In this document: in pieces, positions 8,136 to 16,004 of the stretch
Position numbering within the stretch: the first letter of the stretch is position 1
Layout: every line of letters starts with the position of its first letter
Source of the DNA: Streptobacillus felis
Lineage (GTDB): Bacteria; Fusobacteriota; Fusobacteriia; Fusobacteriales; Leptotrichiaceae
DNA length: 33,664 nucleotides
Assembly (NCBI RefSeq): GCF_001559775.1
Contig: NZ_LOHX01000289.1
Span: 1 to 33,664, forward strand
Direction: 5' to 3'
Made by a program: the position numbers and the translations under genes
The notes under the pieces: model-generated
Database searches by the model: none
Seen by the model: the letters and a program-made list of their open reading frames with translations, nothing else
What the model was told of the DNA's origin: nothing

Positions 8136-8178
8136 AAGGAGATGTATGATAAATAGTAACTAAGTCATACAAATATAA
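8136..8178 (+). promoter_or_regulatory. Displaced Shine-Dalgarno with bridging hairpin before TAA3
   Basis: The only good Shine-Dalgarno, AAGGAG (8136-8141), is 37 nt from the TAA3 ATG (8179), too far for direct use. TGTATGA (8143-8149) and TCATACA (8165-8171) form a 7-bp stem with a 15-nt loop exactly between them. Folding would leave 8 nt (one base plus 8172-8178) between Shine-Dalgarno and ATG, which is optimal. The Shine-Dalgarno also sits 4 nt before a five-codon ORF (ATG 8146, TAA 8161-8163), so re-initiation is an alternative. Confidence 0.5.
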
Positions 8179-11088
8179 ATGAAAATATCAAATAATTTAG
8201 AAAAAGTGATGAAGTCATATTTAAAAAGAAAAATAACTTTTAAGAAAGAAACAGTTATATTATTTTTAATGTTAGGTACATTTGCATTTTCTGGATATAA
8301 TAATGCTGCATTAAATTCAGGAATGAATCCAGATGTTATTCCAGGAAGTTGGATATTAACAAATGCAAAAGAAGAAACGGCTAAAACCATAGGTGGAGAT
8401 TCAAATATTGTATTAGGAAAAGAAGTTGGGGGTAATATTACTGGAAGGATGAACTTTATTTATGGTAATGATAAAGCAGGAGAAGGTACTACAGGAATAA
8501 ATAATATAATAATGGGTTCAGAAGCTGGTAAGAATACATCTGGACATAATAACGTTGCACTAGGAATTGGAGCTGGACAAAATGTATCAGGAATTAATAA
8601 CTTTGCTGCAGGTCCATCAGGTGCTGGAAAAGGAGTTACAGGATACTATAACATAGCATTAGGGACAGATAGTGGACAAAATGTAGGATATGCAGGAAGT
8701 GTTGCAGGCTTAGAATCTTCTAATGGAAATACTGGTATGGGTAGAAATAACATAGCCATAGGTAAAAATGCAGGAAATGGAGTGCAAGGAAATGAAAATA
8801 TTGCCATTGGTTCAAATGTTGGAGAAAATGTTGGTTCTAAGGCAACTAGTAATTCTGTAGGTATATATAACGTTGCTATAGGAAAAGAAACTGGGAACAA
8901 TGTACAAGGAACTTCAAATGTTTCATTAGGAAAGGGTTCAGGAAACAATGTTGAAGGTTCATATAATTTTATTGCAGGACTTAATGCAGGAAATGGCACT
9001 AAAGGTTCTCATAATATAATAATGGGGAACAAAGCTGGAGAATTAGGTACAGTAGAAGTTAGTGAAACTATTTCAATAGGTACTGAAACTAAGGCAACAA
9101 AAAATAATGTAACAGCAATAGGGTATAAAGCTCAAGCTTTAGAAGAAAAAACCATAGCATTAGGTGGTAATTCTATTGCAGATGTTGCAAATAGTATTGC
9201 ATTAGGTGATAATAGTAAAACAGAAGGAACTTCAAGCAATAGAACAAAAGGAACAGATACGAGTTATACAAAAGATGTAGTGGAAAATAAATTAAATTTA
9301 TCTTTTGCTGGAGGAGATCAAATAATAGGAGTTTTAAGTGTTGGAAATGAAAATGAAACAAGACGTATACAAAATGTTGCACCTGGTTTAATTTCAGAAA
9401 ACTCAACAGATGCTGTTAATGGTTCACAACTTTATGCTTTAGCAAAGGAAGTAGCTAACTTAAGTAATACAAGTGGAGTTGCAAATAATAATATAAAATT
9501 AGGTGGAGATACTGGAGAAACTGAAGCTCAAAATCTTGACAAAGAAAATGGAATAAAATTTGATATTAAAGGTGTCACAAAAGATGGAGTTACGTATATA
9601 GTCACTAAAGCAATGGGAGATAGAGTAGAAATTGATTTATCTGAGGAGACAAAAAATAAATTAAATATTCAAAATTATTTTCATGTTAATACAGGAGATC
9701 CTAACCAACCATTAGGATCAGATTCAAATTTAGGAACAATAGATTCTATAGGTGCAGCAAAAGGGAAGCATTCTCTTTCAGCTGGATATAGAGCATCATC
9801 TTTTGGAATAAATTCAGTCGCAGTCGGTACAGAAGCAGCATCAAATGGACAATATGGTGTAGCGATAGGACACTATTCACTAGTTGGTGAAAATTCAAGC
9901 AGCTCTATTTCAATAGGTAGTGGATCAGTTTCTGATGAAGGTGGGTCAATAGCTATAGGTAAAGAAGCTAAAGCGATGTTTGACAATGCAATTTCAATGG
10001 GGTCTAATGCGGAATCTAAAGCTATAAATTCTATATCAATAGGTTCAAATTCAGTAGCAGAAACAGAAGAATCTATAGCATTAGGTCCAGATGCAAAAGC
10101 AATAGGATTAAAGGCAGTTTCTTTAGGAGATAAAGCCATAGCAGATATAGACTTGTCAGTAGCTTTAGGTTCAAATTCTAAAACAACAGAAGCAGTAGCT
10201 GTAAATGATGCTACAGTTGGTGGATTAACTTATTCTGGATTTGCAGGTAATGAACCATCTTCAGTAGTTTCAGTGGGGAATAAAGAAGAAGGACAATATC
10301 GTCAGATTCAATATGTAGCAGCGGGGCAAATAAATAAAGATTCTACAGATGCAATAAATGGTTCACAGCTTTATGCAACAAATCTTGCATTAAGTAATTT
10401 AACAAAATCTGTTAAAGATATTTTAGGAGGAAATGCTAAAATAACTGAAACAGGAGATAATATAGGGAATATAACTATTACAAATATAGGAAATACAGGT
10501 AAAGATAATATACATGATGCAATTATTGCTTCAAAAACAGAAGTGAGATCAGGAGATGGTTCTCCAATTAAAGTTGAAAAAACTATAGATGATGTTGATA
10601 GCCACCCAATTTATACTTTGGATTTAGATGAAAAAACTAAGGAAAAATTAGAGAAATTAGAAAAATTAAGTTTTGATTCAAGTTCTGGTGTAGCAAATGC
10701 AGTAGCAATGGCAAACTTACCACAAGTAAGTAACATAGCAGGACATAGACATAATATTGCAGGAGCATATGGATACTATAACGGAGAACATGCATTTGCA
10801 TTAGGATTATCAGGATTAAATGAAACAGGAAACTTAGTATATAAGGCAAGTGGATCATTAAATACTAAAGGACATGTTGCACTTGGAGCAGGACTTGGAT
10901 ATCAATTTGACAAATTAGAATCAAGAAAAAAAGATATGTTAACATTACAAAGAAATGGAAATATTAACTTACTTGATGAAAAAGTTTATGAGCATGAAAT
11001 TGAAATAGAGAGCTTAGAAAAATTAAATAAAGAATTACTTGAAAAAGTAGAAAAATTAGAAAAAATGATTCAAAAACTAGAAAAATAA
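8179..11088 (+). CDS. Trimeric autotransporter adhesin TAA3 (two-headed, YadA-like)
   Basis: 969 aa. The signal peptide again has a long basic front (KVMKSYLKRKITFKKET), cut near GTFAFS. The mature start GYNNAAL...IPGSWILTN closely follows TAA1. The first head (about 60-340) is of ~15-aa repeats, then a neck with TDAVNGSQLY (410-419). A module ending VEIDLSEETKNKL leads to a second head starting YFHVNTGDPNQPLGSDSN, with 'SVAVGTEAAS / GVAIGHYS / SISIGSGS' repeats, and a second neck with TDAINGSQLY (723-732). The stalk is short, and the anchor runs from about 837 to GLGYQF (F910). The 59-residue tail has coiled-coil heptads (IESLEKL, NKELLEK, VEKLEKM). The ATG at 8179 is chosen because it starts the conserved signal region and an in-frame TAA precedes it directly; it lacks a normally spaced ribosome binding site (separate entry). 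Confidence 0.92.
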   Translation: MKISNNLEKVMKSYLKRKITFKKETVILFLMLGTFAFSGYNNAALNSGMNPDVIPGSWILTNAKEETAKTIGGDSNIVLGKEVGGNITGRMNFIYGNDKAGEGTTGINNIIMGSEAGKNTSGHNNVALGIGAGQNVSGINNFAAGPSGAGKGVTGYYNIALGTDSGQNVGYAGSVAGLESSNGNTGMGRNNIAIGKNAGNGVQGNENIAIGSNVGENVGSKATSNSVGIYNVAIGKETGNNVQGTSNVSLGKGSGNNVEGSYNFIAGLNAGNGTKGSHNIIMGNKAGELGTVEVSETISIGTETKATKNNVTAIGYKAQALEEKTIALGGNSIADVANSIALGDNSKTEGTSSNRTKGTDTSYTKDVVENKLNLSFAGGDQIIGVLSVGNENETRRIQNVAPGLISENSTDAVNGSQLYALAKEVANLSNTSGVANNNIKLGGDTGETEAQNLDKENGIKFDIKGVTKDGVTYIVTKAMGDRVEIDLSEETKNKLNIQNYFHVNTGDPNQPLGSDSNLGTIDSIGAAKGKHSLSAGYRASSFGINSVAVGTEAASNGQYGVAIGHYSLVGENSSSSISIGSGSVSDEGGSIAIGKEAKAMFDNAISMGSNAESKAINSISIGSNSVAETEESIALGPDAKAIGLKAVSLGDKAIADIDLSVALGSNSKTTEAVAVNDATVGGLTYSGFAGNEPSSVVSVGNKEEGQYRQIQYVAAGQINKDSTDAINGSQLYATNLALSNLTKSVKDILGGNAKITETGDNIGNITITNIGNTGKDNIHDAIIASKTEVRSGDGSPIKVEKTIDDVDSHPIYTLDLDEKTKEKLEKLEKLSFDSSSGVANAVAMANLPQVSNIAGHRHNIAGAYGYYNGEHAFALGLSGLNETGNLVYKASGSLNTKGHVALGAGLGYQFDKLESRKKDMLTLQRNGNINLLDEKVYEHEIEIESLEKLNKELLEKVEKLEKMIQKLEK
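10687..10992 (+). repeat. TAA anchor repeat, copy 3
   Basis: The anchor-coding block of TAA3. It matches copies 2 and 4 through most of its length. GVANAVAMANLPQ replaces GVASAVAMANLPQ, and the linker has RKKD instead of RRKD. The sequence diverges straight after KVYE. Confidence 0.9.
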
Positions 11089-11101
11089 TACGAGGAGAAA
11101 A

Positions 11102-13939
11102 ATGAAAAAAAATAATATAAAAAATAAAATTATAAATCCTATGTTAATTGTTTTTGCTATGGGAGTCATTGGATTTATATCTGAAAATTCATATGCTGGT
11201 TCAAATAATTATGCTATGCCAACATGGATATCACGTAATAATATACCTGGAAATTGGGTTATTACTAATACAGAGCCAGAAATTGCTTATTCTATAAGAG
11301 GAGATAACCATATATCATTTGGTAGATGGTCTGGTAATAATATATCGGGTAATAATAATTTTATTGCAGGACAAAATGGAGCAGGTAGAAATACTTCAGG
11401 AAATAGTAATATTATAATGGGGCAAGAAGCAGGAGTAGATACTACAGGAAATAGTAATATTGCATTAGGAGATAGAGCAGGAAAAGAAGTTTCAGGGAAT
11501 AATAACTTTTCTGGAGGTCCATTTGGTTCAGGAAATAGAGTTACAGGAAACAATAATATAGCTTTAGGAAATCAATCAGGTATAGCAGTTGGATATAAGG
11601 GTAATGATCCTGAATTATTAGATAAAATGGGAAACTATAACGTTGGAATAGGAAGATTAGCAGGAAATGATGTACAGGGTAGCGAAAACTATTCAATAGG
11701 TGCAAGGGTTGGAAGTAATGTAAACTCTACTGGTAATGTAGCAATAGGAGTTGAAAGTGGAAACAATGTACAAGGAAATGACAATATTTCATTAGGTGGT
11801 AATAATGGAAATAATGTTTCAGGTTCAAACAACTTTGTATCTGGAGGAGGTTCTGGACATAACATTAAGGGTTCTAATAATATAGTATTAGGTCATGATG
11901 CAGGTAATATAAATCAATTAACAGCTAATGATACAGTTTCTATAGGTAGATCAACAAAAGCTGAAAAAGATAATGTTACAACTTTAGGATATGGAGCAAA
12001 AGCAAAAGAAGATAAAACATTAGCTTTAGGAAATTCTACAGCAGATGTAATAAATAGTGTCTCTATAGGAGATGGTAGTAAAACAAATTCTTCAATAAGT
12101 AATAGAACAAAAGGAAACGACAATAGCTATACAACTGATACTATAGATGATAAAAGCTACACTTTTGCTGGAGGAGATCAAGTAATAGGAGTAGTAAGTA
12201 TAGGAAATGAAAATGAAACAAGACGTATACAAAATGTTGCACCTGGATTAATTTCAAAAAACTCAACAGATGCAATTAATGGTTCACAACTATATTCTTT
12301 AGCAGAAAAAGTTGCTAACTATAATTCCACAGGAGGTGTAGGAGACAATACAGTTAAAATTGGTGGGGATAATAAAACATTAACTAATTCTCAAAAATTA
12401 AGTAAAACAGGTGGAATTAAATTTGACATTGTTAAGTCAGAAAATAATTCATATATAGTTACAAAAGCAAGTAATAATAGAGTAGAAATAGATTTAACAG
12501 AAGAAGCAAAAGATAAAATAGAAAAAAACACATATTTTCATGTTAATACTGGAGATGCAGATCAAGAGGAAGGAGATTCTGTAACTAATTATGGAAGTTC
12601 TAGCTCTAAGGCTGGAGCATTAGCGAATCATTCTTTAACAGCAGGAATAGAAGTGGTATCTAATTCAGAAAATGGTGTTGCAATAGGTAGGGACATAACA
12701 TCTTTTGGTAGAGAAACGATTGCTATTGGAGATCAAGTTATTGTAAAAAAAGATACAGTTTCTTCAATAGGTATAGGGAAACAAGCTGTTATAGATGGAA
12801 AAGAAAGTATTGCAATTGGAGTTATATCGAATTCACAAAAAGATTATGGAATTTCTTTAGGGAATTATTCTAGGGCAAATGAAGTTAGAACGATAGCCAT
12901 AGGAAATGTTTCGCGTTCAGAATACGAAGGAACAGTCACTTTAGGAAAGTATTCTATTTCATATTCAGAAGGTTCGACTAATATTGGAGCTTTTACAATT
13001 AGTACAATTAATAAGTCTATATCTCTTGGAGCTGAAAGTATGGCTGTTGAAGCAGTTTCCGTAAATGAAGCTAGTATAGGTTCACTAACTTATGGAGGTT
13101 TTGCAGGTAATACTCCTTACTCATCATTTGCTATTGGATCTATACAAAATACACGTCAAATGCAAAATGTAGCTGCAGGACAAATTAATAAAAAAAGTAC
13201 AGATGCAATAAATGGATCTCAGCTTTATGCAACGAATAATGCTTTAGGTAATTTAACAAATGCAACTAAAACATTTTTAGGAGGAAACTCAATATTTGAA
13301 AAAGATGGGGATAATATAGCTAAATTTAATATGGATAATATAGGTGAAACAGATAAGGATAATATAAATGATGCTATTTCAGCTTCAATTACAGAAGTAA
13401 GAGTTGCTGAAGGATCGTTAATGCATATTGATAAAACAATAGCAGATGATGGGCATCATATTTATACAGTGGATTTTAATTCAAAAATTAGAGAGAATAT
13501 AAAAAAATTAGAAGATGCAGGACAAAATATAAATGCAGGAGTAGCAAGTGCAGTAGCAATGGCAAACTTACCACAAGTAAGTAACATAGCAGGACATAGA
13601 CATAATATTGCAGGAGCATATGGATACTATAACGGAGAACATGCATTTGCACTGGGATTATCAGGATTAAATGAAACAGGAAACTTAGTATATAAGGCAA
13701 GTGGATCACTTAATACTAAAGGTCATGTTGCACTTGGAGCAGGACTTGGATATCAATTTGATAAATTAGAATCAAGAAGAAAAGATATGTTAACATTACA
13801 AAGAAATGGAAATATTAATTTACTTGATGAAAAAGTTTATCAACAAAATATTAGGTTGACAAATTTAAGAAATTCAAGTTTAGCACTGTTAGATAAATTA
13901 AACTTTTTAGAAAATAAAATTGAAAAATTAATGAAATAA
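11102..13939 (+). CDS. Trimeric autotransporter adhesin TAA4 (two-headed, YadA-like)
   Basis: 945 aa, 13 nt after TAA3 and preceded by CGAGGAG, so very likely co-transcribed with it. It has an ordinary signal peptide (MKKNNIKNKIINPMLIVFAM..., cut near ENSYA) without the long basic front of TAA1-3. The mature start keeps the shared YAMPTW...IPGNWVITN. The first head (about 60-320) and neck with TDAINGSQLY (389-398) are followed by a YFHVNTGDADQEEGDS linker, a second head of 'GVAIGRDITS / TIAIGDQVIV' type repeats, and a second neck with TDAINGSQLY (700-709). The anchor runs from about 813 to GLGYQF (F886). The 59-residue tail has heptads (LTNLRNS, SLALLDK, LNFLENK). The architecture parallels TAA3, suggesting tandem duplication and divergence. 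Confidence 0.92.
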   Translation: MKKNNIKNKIINPMLIVFAMGVIGFISENSYAGSNNYAMPTWISRNNIPGNWVITNTEPEIAYSIRGDNHISFGRWSGNNISGNNNFIAGQNGAGRNTSGNSNIIMGQEAGVDTTGNSNIALGDRAGKEVSGNNNFSGGPFGSGNRVTGNNNIALGNQSGIAVGYKGNDPELLDKMGNYNVGIGRLAGNDVQGSENYSIGARVGSNVNSTGNVAIGVESGNNVQGNDNISLGGNNGNNVSGSNNFVSGGGSGHNIKGSNNIVLGHDAGNINQLTANDTVSIGRSTKAEKDNVTTLGYGAKAKEDKTLALGNSTADVINSVSIGDGSKTNSSISNRTKGNDNSYTTDTIDDKSYTFAGGDQVIGVVSIGNENETRRIQNVAPGLISKNSTDAINGSQLYSLAEKVANYNSTGGVGDNTVKIGGDNKTLTNSQKLSKTGGIKFDIVKSENNSYIVTKASNNRVEIDLTEEAKDKIEKNTYFHVNTGDADQEEGDSVTNYGSSSSKAGALANHSLTAGIEVVSNSENGVAIGRDITSFGRETIAIGDQVIVKKDTVSSIGIGKQAVIDGKESIAIGVISNSQKDYGISLGNYSRANEVRTIAIGNVSRSEYEGTVTLGKYSISYSEGSTNIGAFTISTINKSISLGAESMAVEAVSVNEASIGSLTYGGFAGNTPYSSFAIGSIQNTRQMQNVAAGQINKKSTDAINGSQLYATNNALGNLTNATKTFLGGNSIFEKDGDNIAKFNMDNIGETDKDNINDAISASITEVRVAEGSLMHIDKTIADDGHHIYTVDFNSKIRENIKKLEDAGQNINAGVASAVAMANLPQVSNIAGHRHNIAGAYGYYNGEHAFALGLSGLNETGNLVYKASGSLNTKGHVALGAGLGYQFDKLESRRKDMLTLQRNGNINLLDEKVYQQNIRLTNLRNSSLALLDKLNFLENKIEKLMK
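13538..13840 (+). repeat. TAA anchor repeat, copy 4
   Basis: The anchor-coding block of TAA4. Its first half matches copies 2 and 3. From GGATCACTTAATACTAAAGG onward its synonymous choices match copy 1. It looks like a mosaic. Confidence 0.9.
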
Positions 13940-13940
13940 A

Positions 13941-13968
13941 TTAGGGGCATTAGCCCCTAAAATATTTT
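13941..13968. terminator. Bidirectional terminator between TAA4 and the DUF1294 gene
   Basis: TTAGGGGC (13941-13948), loop ATTA, GCCCCTAA (13953-13960): a perfect 8-bp stem. A T-rich run follows on the plus strand (AATATTTT), and another lies beyond it on the minus strand (TTTATTTC). It sits between convergent genes, and its loop contains the stop codon of the minus-strand gene. Confidence 0.85.
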
Positions 13969-14228
13969 AAATAAAGTAATATAAAAATATGTATTGTCGA
14001 AAAAAAATATACAAATATAAATTTTTTCTTTTTAATTTTATGTCTAAAAAAAATCATAGAAATTATTGCTCCAAATGGTCCTAATAAAGAGATTCTTAAA
14101 AGCATTTTTTCAGATATTCTACTCATATTTTTTATAGCCAAAAATTTATCGATTCCAAAAATAATAAATGAAAATACATTAAATAATATAATAATATTTA
14201 TATTATTTATAAGTTTCAAAAAATTCAT
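13950..14228 (-). CDS. DUF1294 family small membrane protein
   Basis: 92 aa. It shows the DUF1294 signature: a first membrane helix (INIIILFNVFSFIIFG), then GIDKFLAIKNMSRISEKMLL, a second hydrophobic segment around LLGPFGAIISMIFF, the basic FRHKIKKKKF motif, and a final helix (IFVYFFSTIHIFILLYL). Members are small inner-membrane proteins of unknown function. The usual 'GG.iGa' is GPFGA here. The ATG lies inside the 3' end of the upstream secreted-protein gene (26-nt overlap) with no clear Shine-Dalgarno, so translation is probably coupled. Its TAA lies in the loop of the terminator shared with TAA4. Confidence 0.8.
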   Translation of the reverse strand: MNFLKLINNINIIILFNVFSFIIFGIDKFLAIKNMSRISEKMLLRISLLGPFGAIISMIFFRHKIKKKKFIFVYFFSTIHIFILLYLKYFRG

Positions 14229-14742
14229 GTTCAGCTATTCTATAAACTTCACTATTATCAAGAGGAGTAACTAAAAAGTCATTTAATTTAACTATCATAT
14301 TTTCTCCCCACGCAGCAGTTATAAAAAAAGTTTTTGTCTTATCTTCAATATTAAGCAATGTTAAAATATTTTCATCTACCTTTATAGCTTTTACTTTACC
14401 TATTGGCATATAAATAGACCAAAATTCATCAAAATTTTCAATAAATTTATACCTTTTATTAAATTTTTCTTCGCTCATTATATACATTTCTTTAGCATCT
14501 GTAAGATTTTTTACAACAACATTATTTTTTTTCGCTATATTTTTTGTTTCTATACCATCTTTAGTTATAGTGAGAATTTCTTCACCTTCTATAGCCTTTC
14601 TTGCATGAACTTTTTTATACTTTTCATACACTTTAATATTTTCAAAATTTAAATGAGATAATAGAAATTCTTGATTTAAAATTTTATCACTATTTGTAAA
14701 TGATAATATACTTAGAAATAAAAAAATAAATATTTTTTTCAT
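14203..14742 (-). CDS. Secreted protein with two PGDYG-like halves
   Basis: 179 aa from the ATG at 14742, which has AAAGGAG 5 nt upstream; an upstream in-frame start at 14799 lacks a ribosome binding site and would bury the signal peptide. Residues 1-18 (KKIFIFLFLSILSFTNS) are a signal peptide without a lipobox. The rest looks like a tandem duplication. Half 1 (46-99) ends NNVVVKNLTDAKEMYIMSEE then KFNKRY; half 2 (116-179) ends NDFLVTPLDNSEVYRIAEHE then FFETY. Both match the end of the PGDYG family pattern ('GDyLv...ge.Y.i....F..tY') with the PGDYG motif itself degenerate. No enzymatic role is known to me; it is presumably periplasmic or extracellular. First of a two-gene minus-strand unit with the DUF1294 gene. 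Confidence 0.6.
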   Translation of the reverse strand: MKKIFIFLFLSILSFTNSDKILNQEFLLSHLNFENIKVYEKYKKVHARKAIEGEEILTITKDGIETKNIAKKNNVVVKNLTDAKEMYIMSEEKFNKRYKFIENFDEFWSIYMPIGKVKAIKVDENILTLLNIEDKTKTFFITAAWGENMIVKLNDFLVTPLDNSEVYRIAEHEFFETYK

Positions 14743-14770
14743 GAATTCTCCTTTCAATATAATATATATA

Positions 14771-14799
14771 ATTTTACCAAAAATGAAAGATATAATCAA
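14771..14799 (-). promoter_or_regulatory. Promoter of the PGDYG-like/DUF1294 unit
   Basis: On the minus strand, TTGATT (14799-14794), a 17-bp spacer and TAAAAT (14776-14771). The start codon is 29 nt downstream of the -10 box. Confidence 0.5.
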
Positions 14800-14878
14800 A
14801 TTAATATATATCTAACTACTATTTTTTTTAAGGTTTTCGTGTTAAAATATATTAAAAATATGAGGAAGAAGGTTTAAT

Positions 14879-15991
14879 ATGAAAGTATATTTAGATAATG
14901 CAGCGACAACAGGTATTTTGGATGAATTTAAAGAAGAATTATTAAATGTATTTGTAACAAATTTTGCAAATGCCTCTTCTATACATGCCCTAGGTAAAAA
15001 ATCTAGATATATACTTGAAAAATCAAGAGAAATAGTAGCAAATAGCCTTAATGTATTACCTAAAGATATATTTTTTACTTCAGGAGCTACAGAGTCAAAT
15101 AATATGATAATAAAAGGAGTTGCATTAAGTAAAGGAAGTGGACACATTATTACATCAAGTATAGAACATCCAAGTGTTTTAAATGTATGTAAATATCTAG
15201 AAGAAAAAGGATATGAAATAACTTACCTAAGACCAGATAAATATGGCAGAATAAGTAAAGAAGATGTAATATCAAATATTAAAGAAAGCACCATCCTTAT
15301 TACTATAATGGCAGTAAATAATGAAACAGGAGTAAAAATGCCTATAGAAGATATTGGAAATGCAATAAAAGAAACAAATATCTTTTTTCATAGTGATATG
15401 ACTCAATTAATATTAAAAGAAAAAATAGATTTATCTAGTTTTAACATAGATGGAATTTCTGCATCTTTCCATAAATTACATGGTTTAAAAGGAGCGGGAA
15501 TAGCATATATTAAATCAAAATATCAGATAGAAAAAATATTACATGGTGGACATCAAGAAAAAAACAGAAGATCTGGAACAGAAAATCTTCAATCAATAAT
15601 ATATTCATCTAAAGTTTATGAATACTTATACAATAACATAGATAAAAATCTTGAATATATTAAAGAACTTAGAAAGTATTTAGGAGATAAATTAGAAAAA
15701 TTAGAAGGAAAAGTATTAGTAAATAATAATAAATATACTATAAATCATATAATAAATATACAAATAATAGGAAAAGATATAGACTATCTTTTACCACTAT
15801 TTGATATGAACGGTATATACATATCAGGAGGATCTGCTTGCCAAAGTGGTGCTATGAATCCATCGACTGTATTAATGGAACAAGGACTAAGTGAAGAAGA
15901 AGCCAAAGCTTCAGTAAGACTTAGTTTATCTATACAAAACACTAAAGAAGAAATAGACTATTTTATAGATGTTTTAAAAAAAATATTGTAA
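14879..15991 (+). CDS. Cysteine desulfurase, NifS/IscS type (class V aminotransferase fold)
   Basis: 370 aa. A PLP enzyme that takes sulfur from cysteine, leaving alanine and an enzyme persulfide for Fe-S clusters or thiolated tRNA. Visible features: YLDNAATT (4-11), TSGATESNN (67-75), the PLP-stacking His97 in SIEHPSV, NNETG (147-151), Asp173 and Gln176 in HSDMTQ (usually H.DavQ), the Schiff-base Lys199 in SFHKLHGLKG, and catalytic Cys321 in GGSACQSGAMNPS. The R.GTEN loop (231-235) is intact. No IscU-like scaffold is adjacent, so the acceptor cannot be assigned; IscS and NifS remain equally possible. GAGGAAGAAGG lies 7 nt before the ATG. A TAAAAT at 14843-14848, preceded by TGT, may be an extended -10 promoter. 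dnaE follows by 13 nt. Confidence 0.9.
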   Translation: MKVYLDNAATTGILDEFKEELLNVFVTNFANASSIHALGKKSRYILEKSREIVANSLNVLPKDIFFTSGATESNNMIIKGVALSKGSGHIITSSIEHPSVLNVCKYLEEKGYEITYLRPDKYGRISKEDVISNIKESTILITIMAVNNETGVKMPIEDIGNAIKETNIFFHSDMTQLILKEKIDLSSFNIDGISASFHKLHGLKGAGIAYIKSKYQIEKILHGGHQEKNRRSGTENLQSIIYSSKVYEYLYNNIDKNLEYIKELRKYLGDKLEKLEGKVLVNNNKYTINHIINIQIIGKDIDYLLPLFDMNGIYISGGSACQSGAMNPSTVLMEQGLSEEEAKASVRLSLSIQNTKEEIDYFIDVLKKIL

Positions 15992-16004
15992 AAGAGGTGA
16001 TGAC

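Noticed and set aside
10637-10858. Antisense ORFs repeated opposite the TAA anchor regions (also near 13488-13709)
   Set aside because: They recur only because the anchor DNA is conserved on the coding strand; the products are low-complexity Leu/His-rich and lack ribosome binding sites.
14743-14799. Upstream start at 14799 for the PGDYG-like protein
   Set aside because: It would place 19 residues before a clear signal peptide and overlaps the -35 box; ATG 14742 has AAAGGAG.
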